Assembly: GCA_947685225.1 (NCBI GenBank)
Contig: CANTUV010000024.1
Location: forward strand, 51,674,001 to 51,738,000
DNA: 64,000 bases
From: Garcia nutans
Taxonomy: Eukaryota; Streptophyta; Magnoliopsida; Malpighiales; Euphorbiaceae
Direction: 5' to 3'
Shown here in pieces: positions 32,386 to 45,309 of this stretch. The translations under genes were made by a program, and so were the position numbers. The notes below the pieces were generated by a model. The model had not been told where the DNA came from. It saw only the letters and a list, made by a program, of their open reading frames with translations, and searched no databases. Within the stretch, counting starts at the first letter, position 1, and each line of letters starts with the position of its first letter.

Positions 32386-34289
32386 TGTAGACCCTTAATT
32401 TTTGACCCAGTCCAGTCCAATATATTTTATATAGTCTAAAATAATTTTTGTGTTATTTTAATTAAATAATATTTATTTTAGTATTTATTTTTTATAATTT
32501 TAAAAAAATAATAATAATAAATAAAAATAATAAATAAAAATAAAAATCGGCGACGAAAAAATTCATCACCGAAAGTAATTGGCCAAGGCCAATTTTGCCC
32601 GCAGGTTCCTACGGGCGAAATGGCTTTGGCCATTTTGCCACAAGAAATTCCTACGGCGAAATTGGCTGGCCGCGTGCTCAGCTCGCAATTTTTCACGCAA
32701 TTTTTTTTGAAACCAAATCCTATTTGGTTTTAGTTTCTTTTCCTAATGAATTTTAGTTTTCATAAACAATTAGGATTAATCTTATAAATTTTCCTATAAA
32801 TAACACTTTAGAACACAGTAAAAAGCAATTTAGAACACAGTAGAAAGCAATTTTTGGTGGAACCATCGAACGGTGGTTTGAATCTCTAGTTTCTTTCTTT
32901 ATTTCTTTACTGAAATTAAAAATTACTTTTTTGTTTCTTCTAAAACTTAAGAACCCTAATTCTGTTTCTTCTAAAACTTAAGAACCCTAATTTATTTTTT
33001 CTAAAACTTAAGAACCCCAATTTATTTCTTCTAAACCTTAAAACCCTAAATTGTTCCTTCTATTTCCAAAAACCCTAAAAATGCTTTTCTGTTTTCAAAA
33101 AAACCTTAAATCATTTTTTCTATTTCCAAAAACTTTATAAAACTCTAAATTGTTTTCTCAAATCCTAAAACCAAACATATTTTATGAAACACCTAAAACC
33201 CTAATTCTCTCAAAACCAAAACAGTAAATCCTAAATTTTCCTAAACCCTAATTCATTGAATTTAAAACCCCAAACTAGTTAATTTAAATCCTAAAGCCAT
33301 AATTTAATAAAACCAAAACAACAATCCAGTAACCAAGAGCTATAAACCTAATGTCTCAAGATTCTAAAACCCTAATTTCATAATTTTACCCCTCAAACCC
33401 TAATTTGATCAATCAAAGAACCTTACTAATTTGTTAAATTATAAAACCCTAATCCATTTCAATTCTCTTAAAACTTACAATAGCCTAAACAAATAATAAT
33501 AATAATATCTTAAGATTCCAAAACCCTAAATATTAATTAAAGAACTTTAAATAGAAACAGTAAACCTCAATTTGTATCTTTACTTGCTTTATTTTTAAAT
33601 TTGATTATGTAGTCTATTATATGCTTTGGTGGTTGATTTATTTAATTTCAATGCTTGTTTTATTTAATTTATCATGGATGGATTTTTTCTTTATTGTTAT
33701 TATTTGCTTGCTTTAGTATTAAAAGTGTAAGAGGTATGTTTCCACTTTGTGGGTACCTCATTAGTTAAATATAATGTAATTTAAATTACTTTTATATTTT
33801 AGACCAATGTAAAGGACATGTTTCTACCTTTTGGTGGGTGTCCTATTAGTTAAGACATGGATGATGTAAGGACATGTTTCCATCCTCGGATGGGTGTCCA
33901 TTTATTTGCTTTGTTGGACATTACTTTGATTTTTAATATAGCGATGCTTTATTTCAATTATTGTATATAATATGGATGATATTGTTATACATAAGAAATT
34001 TTATAATATTAAAACTTGTAAAGGAGGCCGATTCCAATGAACCTAGTGTTGTGGGGTGCTGGGCCATTTCTCACCTTCCCCACAAGTACCCAACTTTCTG
34101 AACCCATTAGGGGGTTGGGGATTCCTTAGGAATTGAATCATTCACCCCTTTCTTTTTTCCTGGCCCGTCCGGGTGGTGACTCCATTTTCTCCGGACTTAG
34201 GTCCGTGTTCTCTAAGGCTCCGAGCCTAAACAGTACCGAAGTCGCAACAACCATTCCACCGGGAGTGGGGGCAAAAATCCCTGCTCACA
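32386..34289 (+). repeat. 3' LTR of T2
   Basis: A complete LTR of 1904 bp, TGTAGACCC to CCCTGCTCACA. It is homologous to the T1 LTRs but clearly diverged. It has about ten AACCCTAA words between 32950 and 33530, and a GC-rich short inverted-repeat patch at 32545-32690. The + frame 34133-34444 crosses its end and is not a gene. Confidence 0.9.
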
Positions 34290-34513
34290 CATATCTTGGG
34301 TATATGTATATGTCTTGTATATGTCATTTTTACTTCAAATACATTTCAAATATACATTCTAATTTATCATTTAAAATCCTTTCATTTTTCCATTTAAATT
34401 ATATATTTAAATTATTCAATTTAATTTTAATTTATTTTATTTAATTTCCAAAAATTAGGGATGTTACAATTCTCTCCCCCTTAAGAAAATTTCATCTATG
34501 AAATTACCTGCTA

Positions 34514-37500
34514 TCAACTCTGGAACAACTGAGGATACTGACTTTGCATCGACTGCTCACTCTCCTATGTCACCTCCTTAGTGGCATGATTCTTCCAAAG
34601 AATTTTCACAAGTGGTACTTTCTTATTCCTCAACTCTTTTACCTCTCATGCCAAAATCACTATTGGTTCTCCTTCATAAGTTAGATCTGAACTCACCTTA
34701 ATAGACTTTACTGATAAGATATGAGATGGGTCTGACATGTATCTCTGAAGCATAGAGACATGGAAGATATTATGTATCTGGTCTAACTCAGGCGACAAAG
34801 CTAACTTGTAAGCCATTGGACCAACTCTCTCAAGAATCTCATATGGTCCTATAAAACGAAGACTCAACTTCCCTTTATGACTGAATCTCAAAAACTTCTT
34901 CCATGGAGACACATTCAAAAATACTTTATCTCCTACACTGAACTCTATATCCTTCCTCTTTAAATCTGTATAGGATTTATGTCGGTCTGAAACTGTTTCA
35001 GATGACTCTGAATCAATTTTACTTTCTCTTCTATTTCCTTAATCAAATCAGGACCAACCAGTTTACCTTCTCCAATCTCATCCCAACACAAAGGTGTCCT
35101 GCATCTCCTGCCATACAAGGTCTTATAAGGTGCCATCCCAATACTGGACTGATGACTGTTATTATATGCAAACTCAATAAGTGGCATGAATTTGTCCCGG
35201 CTCCCTGTGAAATCAATAATACAACTCCTCAACATATCCTCTTGAATATGTATCACTCTCTCCGATTGCCCATCTATTTGAGGATGGAAAGAAGTACCAG
35301 AATGCAACCGAGAACCTAATGTATCCTGCAAACTCCTCCAAAATCTCGAAGTAAACCAGGAATCTTGGTCTGACACCAACAAAACTAGGACTCCATGCAA
35401 CCTCACTATCTCACTAATATACAACTCAGCCAACCTCTCAAGTGAGTAATCCATCCAAACCGGAAGAAAATGAGTTATCTTTGTCATCCGATCAATAATA
35501 ACCCAGACTACATCATGCTTTTTCTAGGTCAAAGGAAATCTAGTCACAAAATCCATCATTACTCGCTCCCATTTCCACTCTGGTACAGACAATGGCTAAA
35601 GCAACCCTAAAGGAACTTGGTGCTCAGCCTTCACTCTCCAGCAAGTGAGACATCTGGTCATAAATTTTGGTATGTCCCTCTTTATACCTGACCACCAATA
35701 ATGCTACTTCAAATCTTGATACATCTTGGTACTACCAGGGTGCATAGCGTAAACTGACTGATGTGCTTCCTCTAATATCATCCTCTTCAATCCTGCATCA
35801 TAAGGAATGCGCAACCTATCTCTGTGCCATAAACTGCCATCATTTCTCACATGAAAGTCTTTACTCTCCCCCTTTTGGCAATCTAACACAATCTTCTGAA
35901 TCTTCTCATCTGCCAACTAGGCTTCCCTAACCTAATCTAACGACACTGGCCTCAATTGCAACTGTCACAAGACTCAAATTTGGCATGCAACACTCTCAAC
36001 TCAACAATCAATAAGAGCACAAAAGCGGTCAACTCTGCCAAAGACTTTCGACTCAAGGTATCAACAACAACATTTGTCTTGCCAGGATGATAACCAATCA
36101 AACAGTCATAGTCTTTAATCAACTCTAACCATCATCTCTGCCAAAGATTTGGCTCTCTCTGAATACCCAGATACTTCAAACTCTTATGATCAGTATAAAT
36201 GAAACATTTCTCCCTATACAAGTAATGTAACCAAATCTTCAATGAAAAAACTATGGGTGCTAACTCCAAATCATGAGTCAGCTAATTCAGCTCATGTGGC
36301 TTTAATTGTCAGGATGCATAAGCAATGACTCTACCCCCCTACATTAGAACACAACCTAAACCATAATGTGAAGCATCACTGTATATCGCATAATATTTAC
36401 CTTCCACATGTAAAGTAAGGATAGGAGCTTGTGTCAACATCTCCCTCAGAGCTCAAAACTGATTGAACATTGATCTGTCCACACAAATTTAACTCCTTTT
36501 CGAAGTAATCTAGTCAGTGGTGTAGCTATCATAGAAAAATCTTTCACAAACCGATGATAATAGCCTGCCAAACCCAAAAAACTTCTAACCTCAATCACAG
36601 TCTTTGGTGGACTCTAATTCAAGATAGCCTCAACTTTACTTGGATCAACTCTAATACCCTCTGCTGATACCACATGATTGAGAAAAGTTACCTGATTGAG
36701 TCAGAACTCACATTTAGACAACTTATCATACAAATGCTTCCCTCTCAATGTCCATAATACAATCCGCAGATGCTTATCATGATCCTCTTCATTACCCGAA
36801 TACACAAGAATATCATCAATGAAGTCTACCACAAATTGATCTAAGTATGGTCTAAACACTCTATTCATCAAATCCATAAATGTTGCTGGTGCATTTGTCA
36901 ATCCAAAGGGCATCACCAAAAAATTTTAATGCCCATACCTCATGCGGAAGGTTGTCTTGGGTACATCTACATCTCTAACTCTCAACTGATGGTACCCTGA
37001 TCTTATATCAATCTTAGAGAATATTGTTGCTTCCTTCAACTGATCAAAGAGATCATTTATCAGATGTAATGGATACTTATTCTTGATGGTCACCTTATTC
37101 AACTCCCTGTAATCAATACATAATCTTAAGGTGCCATCCTTCTTCACAAACAAAACAGGTGCTCCCCACGGAGATATACTAGGGCAAATAAATCCTTTAT
37201 AAAGCAACTCTTGCAACTGCACCTTCAACTCCTTTAATTCTGCATGGGCCATCCGATAAGGGGTAATGGAAATAGGAGTGGTACTAGGCATCAGATCAAT
37301 ACCAAACTTCACCTCTCTCTCAGGAGGTACCCCTGGCAATCATCAGGAAAAACATCTGGAAACTCGGCAACTGTAGGTATACTGTCAAGTTGGGACCTCA
37401 CTACTCTGGTATCTATAACATGAGCAAGATATGCCTCACATCCCTTCCGGGTCATCCTCCTAGCTGATACAGCTGTAAAAATTATGGATGAAAGGTATCT

Positions 37501-39110
37501 CTGCTCACCAGATACCACCACATCTCTACCATCATGTGTTCTTAGGGTAACACATTTTTGCTGACAGTCTACCCCAGCCCCGTGCACTAATGAACAATTC
37601 ATACCCAGAATCAAATCATACTACCTAAAAGGCATCTTAATTAGGTAACCAAAAAACTCCTCCTCCTAAACAATAATTGGACTATCTCGGTACACCCTGC
37701 TAACCACAACACTATGCCCTAAATGATTTGTAACCAAAACATCAAACTAGGGACTCAGAATGCAAGTCATTCACAGGTAGTATAGATGCATTAATGTATG
37801 AATGAGTCAACCCAGAGCCTAACAATGCAAGAACTAAAATACAAAATAAAGTAAAAGTACCAGTTATAACAGTTGAAGCCTTCATCTGTCTCTGTATTAC
37901 ATAAACCTAATGTGATGGCCCTGCATTCTCTGATCTACTCCCTGCTGTAGAACCTCTTCTCTGACCAGACCCTAATTGACCACCTCTGCCTAAACCTCTG
38001 CCTGACACTGGGTCTAGAAACTACTATATTTGTCTATCTATCATCTGGTGGCTCTGGAAAATCTCTGAGAAAATGGTCTAGTGATCCACATTTGTAACAC
38101 ATTGTTGGTGCACCTGTCCTCCAGCAGACACCTCCATATGCCCTACCACAATAAACACAGGTAGGTAGAGTAGGCTTTTGAGTCACTGGAGTCAGGGCAC
38201 TAGCCACTAAGGCTGTAGGTCTTGCCTCTGTTGCTGTGCTGACCTGCTAGGTTACCCCTAACTCATACTGAATCTCTGAGGATATCCCCCTCGGCCTCTC
38301 TTCAATGATGAAGACCCTACCTCAACTTAGGGTCTCCTACCTCTGCTCTCCTCTACTCTAGTTGCTGCTACAAGTCCCTATGCCCTCTCTATACTCCTGG
38401 CAGCTGCAACCAACTGAGAGAAATCTTGATACCGAAAACCTACACTAAAAACATGATAAAGGGTCCAGCCTCTCCTCAAACCTCCGGCATTGGTCAAACT
38501 CATCTGATATAATCCCTCCAGCATATTGGCTCAGCCATATGAACTCAATCTCATATTATGTCACTGTCTTGGTGTCCTGCCTCAAGCTCAGGAAGTCCAT
38601 CTTCTTTGCATCCTTATATTCCCTCGAAGTATACTTCTTCTTGAATTCCTATAGGAAATCGGCATAGGTCAAAACTGGTGGATCAGCTATACCATGGGGA
38701 ACTATCTTCTACCACTCATAGGCATCCCCCTGCATAAGTAATTTAGTATAACCAAACTTCTCTTCTAGACTAGCGTGCAGCTGAATGAATACCCTCTAAA
38801 CCCTATCCAGCCACTGCTCTATTACAGTAGGGTCTGTAGTGCCAACAAAATTTAGGACTTTAAATTTTCTCAGCTTATCATACTTTCGTGTCGACAACTG
38901 CTGCTGCAGTTGCAACTGCTACACTGGAGTCTGCCTCAATAATTCCACCATATGTTGTACCCATCCTGGTAGAATCTCCTCAGCTGCTTGTCAAATAGGC
39001 ATAGAAGCAAATGCCACACCAGCAAACTCAACACCAACTCCAACTCTAACATCATTAGGAGTTACACTCTCTGTACTACCCTCTGCAGACTGATGCATCT
39101 GAGATGCTAT
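34514..39110 (-). pseudogene. Tekay-type gag-pol polyprotein, heavily broken
   Basis: Homologous along its length to the intact protein at 47873-52513. The presumed start codon is ATA (39110-39108), so the start itself is lost. Recognisable parts are gag (about 38900-38300), two knuckle-like Cys/His groups (about 38160-38080), protease-RT linker with RT (37339-36701; FIDDILVYS at about 36800), integrase (35916-34960; HPGSTKMY, SDQDSWF, DGQSERV), and the GPY/F module (FIGPYEILERVGPMAYKL, about 34850). It ends QYPQLFQS at 34514. Many stops and several frame shifts are present. In integrase the conserved ARG-Asp-Pro stretch reads SDQDSWF, with the catalytic Asp kept. Confidence 0.93.
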
Positions 39111-39235
39111 AACTACCTATATCTGCAAATACAGTGGAAATTGCCACATCAAAATCAGAAAATTCCAATGCCAAAGCATGTATCACAATTGAAAACTATA
39201 TTTTAAAATACTCATTTTCTCTCTCTAACAACCCA

Positions 39236-39271
39236 CCTAGGTTTAGAATCTCAAACCTAACTCTGATACCA
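39236..39271 (-). promoter_or_regulatory. PBS and adjoining inverted repeat, degenerate Tekay element
   Basis: On the minus strand TGGTATCAGAG follows the LTR end after 7 nt, with one change at the last base of the Met-type PBS. Directly after it is the inverted repeat (39236-39260) also found at 7174-7199 and 52634-52659. Confidence 0.7.
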
Positions 39272-39278
39272 AAATAAA

Positions 39279-41309
39279 TGTAACACCCTTATACCCTTTA
39301 TACATATAATATACATACCCATTATATATAAAATAAGCATATATGGTATAAAAATGTCACAACCCTATTTAATAAAAAAATTTCTATACCTAATTTCTCA
39401 AAGCATTTATACATATACAGATATATATATATATATATATCAAAACATATAAAAACCTCACATTACTCAATTATTCAAAACATTCTTTATAATTACAATA
39501 TATATATTCCAAAAAAATAATATAATATACATAATATCAAAAAGTACTTTAACATAAAATATATACATGCTGGCCAAATAACTCTGATCTTAATGTAGCA
39601 AAAATGCTTCAAGCTCAACAAACACAAGCCTAGACCCGACCAAGTCGAGTAGAATTCTCCAGCTCTACCAAATCACCCCTGTCACCTACGTGATGAATTA
39701 CAAAGCTAAAAGCCTAGCAGTACAAACTTTGATAATAATAAAATTTAAAAATAATGCCAATGCAAAATGCTTATATGTTATGTCACAAAGTGGCATTCAA
39801 TCTCACCTTTAAAATATATTCTTTCATCACTTAATAATTCACACAAACACATACACAAGCATGGGCTCAAACAAACTAATACATTATTCAAATCTCAGAG
39901 TTACATTTTTGGTCCATAATGACCCCAAGTTCCTAAGTAATGCTCAAAAGCTAGCCTCAAAGGCAAATATATCACAGTGATGCCAAGCGTCTAGTACCAA
40001 AGGCAAATAATGAGGATAACCTCATAGTCATGCCTCCAAACACAAAACTCTGAAAATTAAATAACATACTAGGCACACGATTATTTCTTATTTTTCATCA
40101 TCAATTTCTTTCTCATTTTCCCATTTTCTCATTCATATCAATGTCATTCCATATCAATTTATCACATTTCATCACAATATAGAATGTTTCATAACAAAAT
40201 CACATTACCCAAACACTTTGGGTTATTTTCACATTTTGCACATAATTCACATTTTATTCAATCTAGCCATTAACAATGGCTTTTCATAATGCATACATAA
40301 CAATTTACATGTCATAACACAATGTTCATGAATGTTCAATGTATCAAATAGCTTAACACATTTTTCATCCAAAATGTGTTAACCCCAATTTCATGTCAAG
40401 ATATCTAATTTATCAAAAGTTTGTACTTACCTTAGAAAGCACTCCAAAACAAGCTTCAAAACTCCCTCCAACCTTCTCTTCCAAGTTTCCCTTCAACACT
40501 AGGGTTGGGCAAACTACTTCATCTCAATGCTTATACTAAATGTGATCATAAACAACCACTTAATATCACATTCTAAGGTATTCTCAACATCAAACTATTT
40601 AAATAGGAATTACAAATGAAAGATAAAGAAAAGAGTTATTTTGGATGATATCCTTAAGTGACACGCCCAATAACATAGGCATGTTAATGACCTTGTCATT
40701 TGCCCACTCTTACAGAAGTTTTGACATGCCCAACGACACGGGCGTGCCACTGGCCATGTCAATTATTCTACATAACAGTAGCTACGACACACTCAGAGAC
40801 ATGGCCATGTCACTGGCCATGTCATCAACATTGAAACTCAATACCATTGACATGCGCAACAACATGGTTGTGTCACTGGCCGTGTCAGGCAAAATTCCTG
40901 CACTTCATACACTCAACATTTCAATACAACCACTTCCAAACTCAACTTAAATTCAACCATTTCTTCAATCCAACCTTAAAATCATTATTTACTACTCAAA
41001 ACAACTTCATACGTACCCAAATAAGCTATTAAAACATGCTAATACACAATCCCAAAATCCACATATCATATTCTTCCATAGAATTCCAAAGAACTTGCAA
41101 AATTGATAAAGAAACTTACCAATTGATGAAGAATCCTTAAAAACTCCACTTGAATCCTTGAAATTCTTTCAATCCTTGGTGTATGGAAGAAGAAAGAAGC
41201 TCCCCTTACTCTCTCTCTCTCTCTAGCTCACGTTCAATGAAGAAGAAAGGAAAAGGAACACCTCTTCCTTTTCAATCCATCCTTATCTATCTCACTATCC
41301 ACCCATCTC

Positions 41310-41386
<77 letters not shown>

Positions 41387-41613
41387 TTAAAATCAACTTT
41401 CCATATACTTAATTATAAATAACATATATGTGATGTATATCTTGGGTATATGTATATGTCTTGTATTTGTCATATTTACTTCAAATATATTTCAAATATA
41501 CATTCTACTTTATCACTTAAAATCCTTTCATTTTCCATTTAAATCATTTATTTAATTTATCTAATTTAATTTAATTTAATTTTATTTAATTTCCAAAAAT
41601 TAGGAAAGTTACA
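39279..41613 (-). repeat. 5' LTR of degenerate Tekay element
   Basis: A 2335-bp LTR, TGTAACATCC-like start (minus) to GGTGTTACA. It keeps the donor-like GTAAGT (41119-41114) and decayed GGCC-type words (40660-40890). The paired-hairpin region near 39685-39720 is no longer able to form the full stems. It carries a TTA microsatellite at 41311-41384. Confidence 0.88.
41311..41384. repeat. (TTA)n microsatellite
   Basis: About 24 uninterrupted TTA units in the LTR of the degenerate Tekay element. It causes the tyrosine-run frame at 41183-41422, which is not a gene. Confidence 0.97.
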
Positions 41614-41659
41614 AGCATCGTCATAAATTATACTAGAGTTTAAAGATGGAGTTCTTACC

Positions 41660-42060
41660 TGTGAGTGGAGATTTTTGCCCCCACCCTTGGTGAAATGGTT
41701 CTTGCGACTTTGGCACTGTTAGGCTTGGGGCCTTAGAGAATGTTTTATTGGTTGTTTAGGTTCTAGACCCAAGGTTAGTTAGGTTTTGGACCCAAAACTG
41801 GATTGGTTGGGATATGAAACAGAGGTTGGTTGGATTCTGGACCCAAAACTAGATTGGTTAGGCTCTCGACCCGAGGTTAGTTGGGCTCTGGACCTAAAGT
41901 TGGCTGGGTTCTGGACCCAAAACACCTGCAAAAATTAATTATAGTTAGTAAAGTATTGCAAAATATTTAGCTATTTTTTAATATATATGAGTACCTATAT
42001 ACTCTTGTCCCCCACGTGAAAAAAATATTTAATTAGTATAAAAATATTTTTTAGACACGC
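41660..42060 (-). mobile_element. T3: 3' remnant of a Tat-type element
   Basis: On the minus strand: internal DNA (42060-41925, with CACGTGGGGGACAAG like T2 at about 31902-31912), a tandem array (41924-41756, GGTTCTGGACCC words on +), then directly the last about 80 bp of a Tat LTR (41742-41660, ending CACTCACA). Most of the 3' LTR is deleted. It mirrors T2: in both, this 3' end points away from a PMD-like gene on the other strand. Confidence 0.75.
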
Positions 42061-42452
42061 AAAAACTATATATCCACAATAAATATCTTTTGTTGTGTGC
42101 TCATGTGATGTATGTGAGTGGAAATAAATTATTGACGAAAGACGTGAAACATGAATTATTGATTTTATGATGCAGCTGTTTTTTGTTGTTTTATGCATTT
42201 TCAAAGCCACTTTAGCATGTGCATGTCCCTTCTCTAACTAACCATGTGAATGGTACTATGGCTTGAAACTTATCCTGCAAAGTTTATTTGTTATAAATAT
42301 GTAATAATACATTATGAGAGATTCATTCAAACTTCAACCAGAATTACATTCTCTCAAACATCAAGCTTCAAGCAGAATTGTAATCTTTTGAGCAAACAAG
42401 TTTAATTTCCTTTTTTTATATTTTAAAATCATCAACTTTTTTAGCATATATA
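42061..42452 (+). other. Upstream region of PMD-like copy 2
   Basis: No gene is seen. It is AT-rich with ATAAATATGTAATAATA at about 42294 and two TTCAAGC.GAATT words at 42334-42380. It occupies the place of the promoter of the downstream PMD-like gene. Nothing like the palindromic array of copy 1 is present. Confidence 0.45.
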
Positions 42453-42594
42453 ATTGGCAGTAAATCAAAGTGGATCTAGAACTGGAACTCGTATGGATCC
42501 GAAAATGCACGCTTACCTCAGAAATAGCAGTTTGTATCGAGTTCCTATCTTAGCAAGAATGGACCTCCACCGAAGTTCTCGAGAAAAAACACAG

Positions 42595-43124
42595 GTATTT
42601 ATTATTTTTATTTTATATTACAAATTTTCTTTCTGCAGAATTTTTATTATATATACTTTTATTGTAATGTTATAGTAGTAAAAATAAGCAAATTAATGCA
42701 AAAAATAAACTTATGTACAAAAAGATAGCATGGAAGTAAAAATATAAAAATTAATTTTGAAACAAATTTAGTAAAAAATGTGTAGAAAAGAAAAACACTA
42801 CTAGTGTTAAAATGAAAAAATTAATGTAGAAAAAGCCTATATGCATGAAAGCTTTTATATATATTGTTACCAATTTAGAAAAAAATAAAGAAAATGTCTA
42901 TTCGCAAAAAAAAAAACCCATTATATATATATTTGACGGACTTAGAAAAAAGAAATAAAATGAATTAATGCATGAATATAAAAAAATAGATAAAATATTA
43001 GTCATGATGCAAAATATATTTTAAAAAAAAGAAAATTTTTAAAGTGTATGAAAAAGAAGGAAATAAACAAAAACTAGCAGAGTGTTGAAAATAAGTATAT
43101 GTTATATTTTATATTTTTTCTTAG
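42595..43124 (+). other. First intron of PMD-like copy 2 (predicted)
   Basis: Very AT-rich, no frame. It starts GTATTT after CACAG and ends TTTTTTCTTAG. The corresponding intron of copy 1 is also A/T-rich and is the part duplicated there. Confidence 0.55.
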
Positions 43125-44124
43125 GACAGTTATACTTACCTAGTTTGACTTACTTTTATTGTGGTAGTATGACAGCTGTGTGATCCACGGTGGCAGAAAT
43201 GGCCATAAGGCCTGCTAATGGTATGTATAAGCGAGTACCACCGACACAGTTCAGATAATGATCTGAGAGTGTGGCTTTGAAGAATTTGTACTACAACCGC
43301 CGACCAAAGGATTCCAAATTGACAAAAGCGTGATATAGGCAATTATCGAGCGGTGGATGGACACCACCCACACTTTTCATTTGCCCATTAGGGAGATGAC
43401 CATCGATCCAGTGGACTTTACTGCAATAACGGGTCTAAAATGTGATAGAATCCCCATTCCTTTGACCAATGATATATTGACTCTGGATGAGATTCATCAA
43501 TTAATTAGTTTAAGGCTTAGATATAAGGGAGTATGCAAGATGAAATATGAATACATCTGAGAGAACTGGATGAGGCAGACCTGACCCATACATGGTGCAC
43601 TGGAGGAAAGCTACACCCATGGATTCTTTTTGTATTTGTTAGCCATAATGATTTTATGCAGCACTGAGGCATCAATCCACCTATAAGTGTTGCATGCTCT
43701 GTTTAATTTTGATCTCTTGCCATTTTATGCTTGGGGAGAGGAGGGTCTTGCCTGTCTCTATCACGGTTTTGATAAAATTAATAGGAATAAAAGATCATTT
43801 ATAGGCTTTATAGCCATTGCTGAGGTACGAATCTTTCTCTTTGTTTATTCGCATTATGCATATGAGCATGCTGGACACCTTTTTTTTGTTTTTTTTTTAT
43901 GAAAGGTGTGGACGTATGAACATAATCTGATGAGGGTACCTGATATTCCTAGAAGATGGATAGGATACCCAAGATTAAGCCTTTGGTTGTCGGGTCACAA
44001 AGAGGTGTCTTGTAGTCATCATGTGCATTCCTAGCTTTACCAGCTGAGCCGCCCAACCAAGGATCAAGTAAAAGACAAAATTAGTATTATTATTGAATTT
44101 TATAAGAAAAATAGCTTACCTATG

Positions 44125-45309
44125 TGTTACGCTCGAATTAAGTACTACTACAAAGCGTCACTCGCAAGTATAGCAAAGGTGATCGCCCCAAGGTCGTTTT
44201 CCCAAGAAGGTGTGGTTCATAATAGCTTGATTGGCAAGTTATTTAAATGCGGGAGTGTTTGTTGTTCGGAATTGTGGAAGGACAATTTAAACCTAAAATT
44301 AACTGTGCGTAGGGATTAATGTGTGTGATGGGTGTACAAGATCAAATCGATTCTTGGGAAGGTGCCTAGGGATATAGGTCCATTCAATTAAAGCTCAATT
44401 CTCAATTATCCATTAACATAACCTTGTAAATTAATTTGTTCCTTAAGGTTAATTAGTCAATTACCCATCCATTAGTTCTCACATTCATGAATTAGCAATA
44501 ACCAATTATTTCACATTATCAAATAAATGAAACCCTAGAACTTATATTTCTATTTCATTCATAGGGTGGTCGATTATATAGTTCCGATATCGGATTTCAC
44601 CTCTCGGTCCGTCATCCAATATTCAAAGATCAATAGGTAGCTAATCTATCAACATAGCATTTAATACAATACAATCAACCAATCAACAAGGAACATCAAT
44701 GGAAATATCAAATCAAGACATTCAATCAAATATACTACAAACTCTAGGCATGGGTATTTAGCTCAACATCATCAATTTATAACATTCATTCAACTCAATA
44801 TAAAACAAATACAGATTGTTCATTGCAATATCAATCTCTTAATACAACAACAACAATAAGAATTGAATTAAAAGAGAGAATTGAAAAACCCCTTATGAAG
44901 ATGCCAAGAGTAGGATTGCTAGTCTTCCTCCTAGCTCCACTTAATGTATGATGAAGAACTCAAGCCCTCTTCAATGGTTGATTCCCCTTTGCAATATGGA
45001 ATGGAGCTTTCTCAAGTCACCAAACCTTTGGATGGAGCTTTCTCAAGTCACCAACCCTTCAATTGATTATACCTTTGGAAGATGGAATGGAGCTTTCTCA
45101 AGTCACCAAACCTTTCATTGAAGCTTTTTCAACCTTCAAGAGCTTGTTAACCCAATTTATCCCAAAGAACCTCAAAGATCTTATCAATGGAAGATGGAGA
45201 AGGTGGAGAGGATGGAAATGGAGATGAAGATGAAGGGACAAGGGAGAGTGTCACTCTCTCCCTCTCCCAAACGTGTAGCAGAAATTGGCTCCAAGAAGCC
45301 AAGACTCCA
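44125..45309 (-). repeat. Athila-type 3' LTR, outer part
   Basis: Matches 59107-60254. It holds three copies of TGGAGCTTTCTCAAGTCACC (about 45003, 45033, 45088) where the 5' LTR has two. It is interrupted at 45309 by the Tekay element and continues at 55198. Confidence 0.92.

Larger units (their letters stand above)
30303..34289 (+). mobile_element. T2: 3' part of a Tat-type element with antisense PMD-like gene
   Basis: In + order it holds a PMD-like gene on the minus strand (30303-31493), its upstream region (31494-31860), internal DNA (31860-32036), a tandem array (32037-32305), a polypurine tract (32370-32385) and a complete 3' LTR (32386-34289). The left side is cut by T1. Gag and pol of T2 are not in the window. 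At its right end the LTR terminus CTCACA joins Tekay LTR sequence (34290), so T2 inserted into that LTR. The other side of that junction is lost. That the PMD-like gene belongs to the element is inferred from the mirror-image arrangement in T3. Confidence 0.7.
34290..41613 (-). mobile_element. Degenerate Tekay-type chromovirus with truncated 3' LTR
   Basis: Minus-strand order: 5' LTR (39279-41613), PBS (39260-39271, one mismatch), gag-pol pseudogene (39110-34514), polypurine tract (34469-34483) and a 3' LTR stub of 179 bp (34290-34468) that matches 41436-41613. The rest of the 3' LTR is gone at the junction with T2 at 34289/34290. The bases right of the element are AGCAT (41614-41618), and the matching duplication cannot be tested. 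Stops are dense throughout, so it is an old copy. Confidence 0.9.

Noticed and set aside
32950..33530. Interstitial telomere repeat
   Set aside because: AACCCTAA words are scattered with 20-60 bp spacing and both ends of the LTR are intact; it is not a tandem telomere tract.
41183..41422. 79-residue frame with a long tyrosine run
   Set aside because: It is only the translation of the (TTA)n microsatellite in an LTR.
41614..41659. Target duplication for the degenerate Tekay element (AGCAT) or T3
   Set aside because: The partner sites are deleted, so no duplication can be shown.
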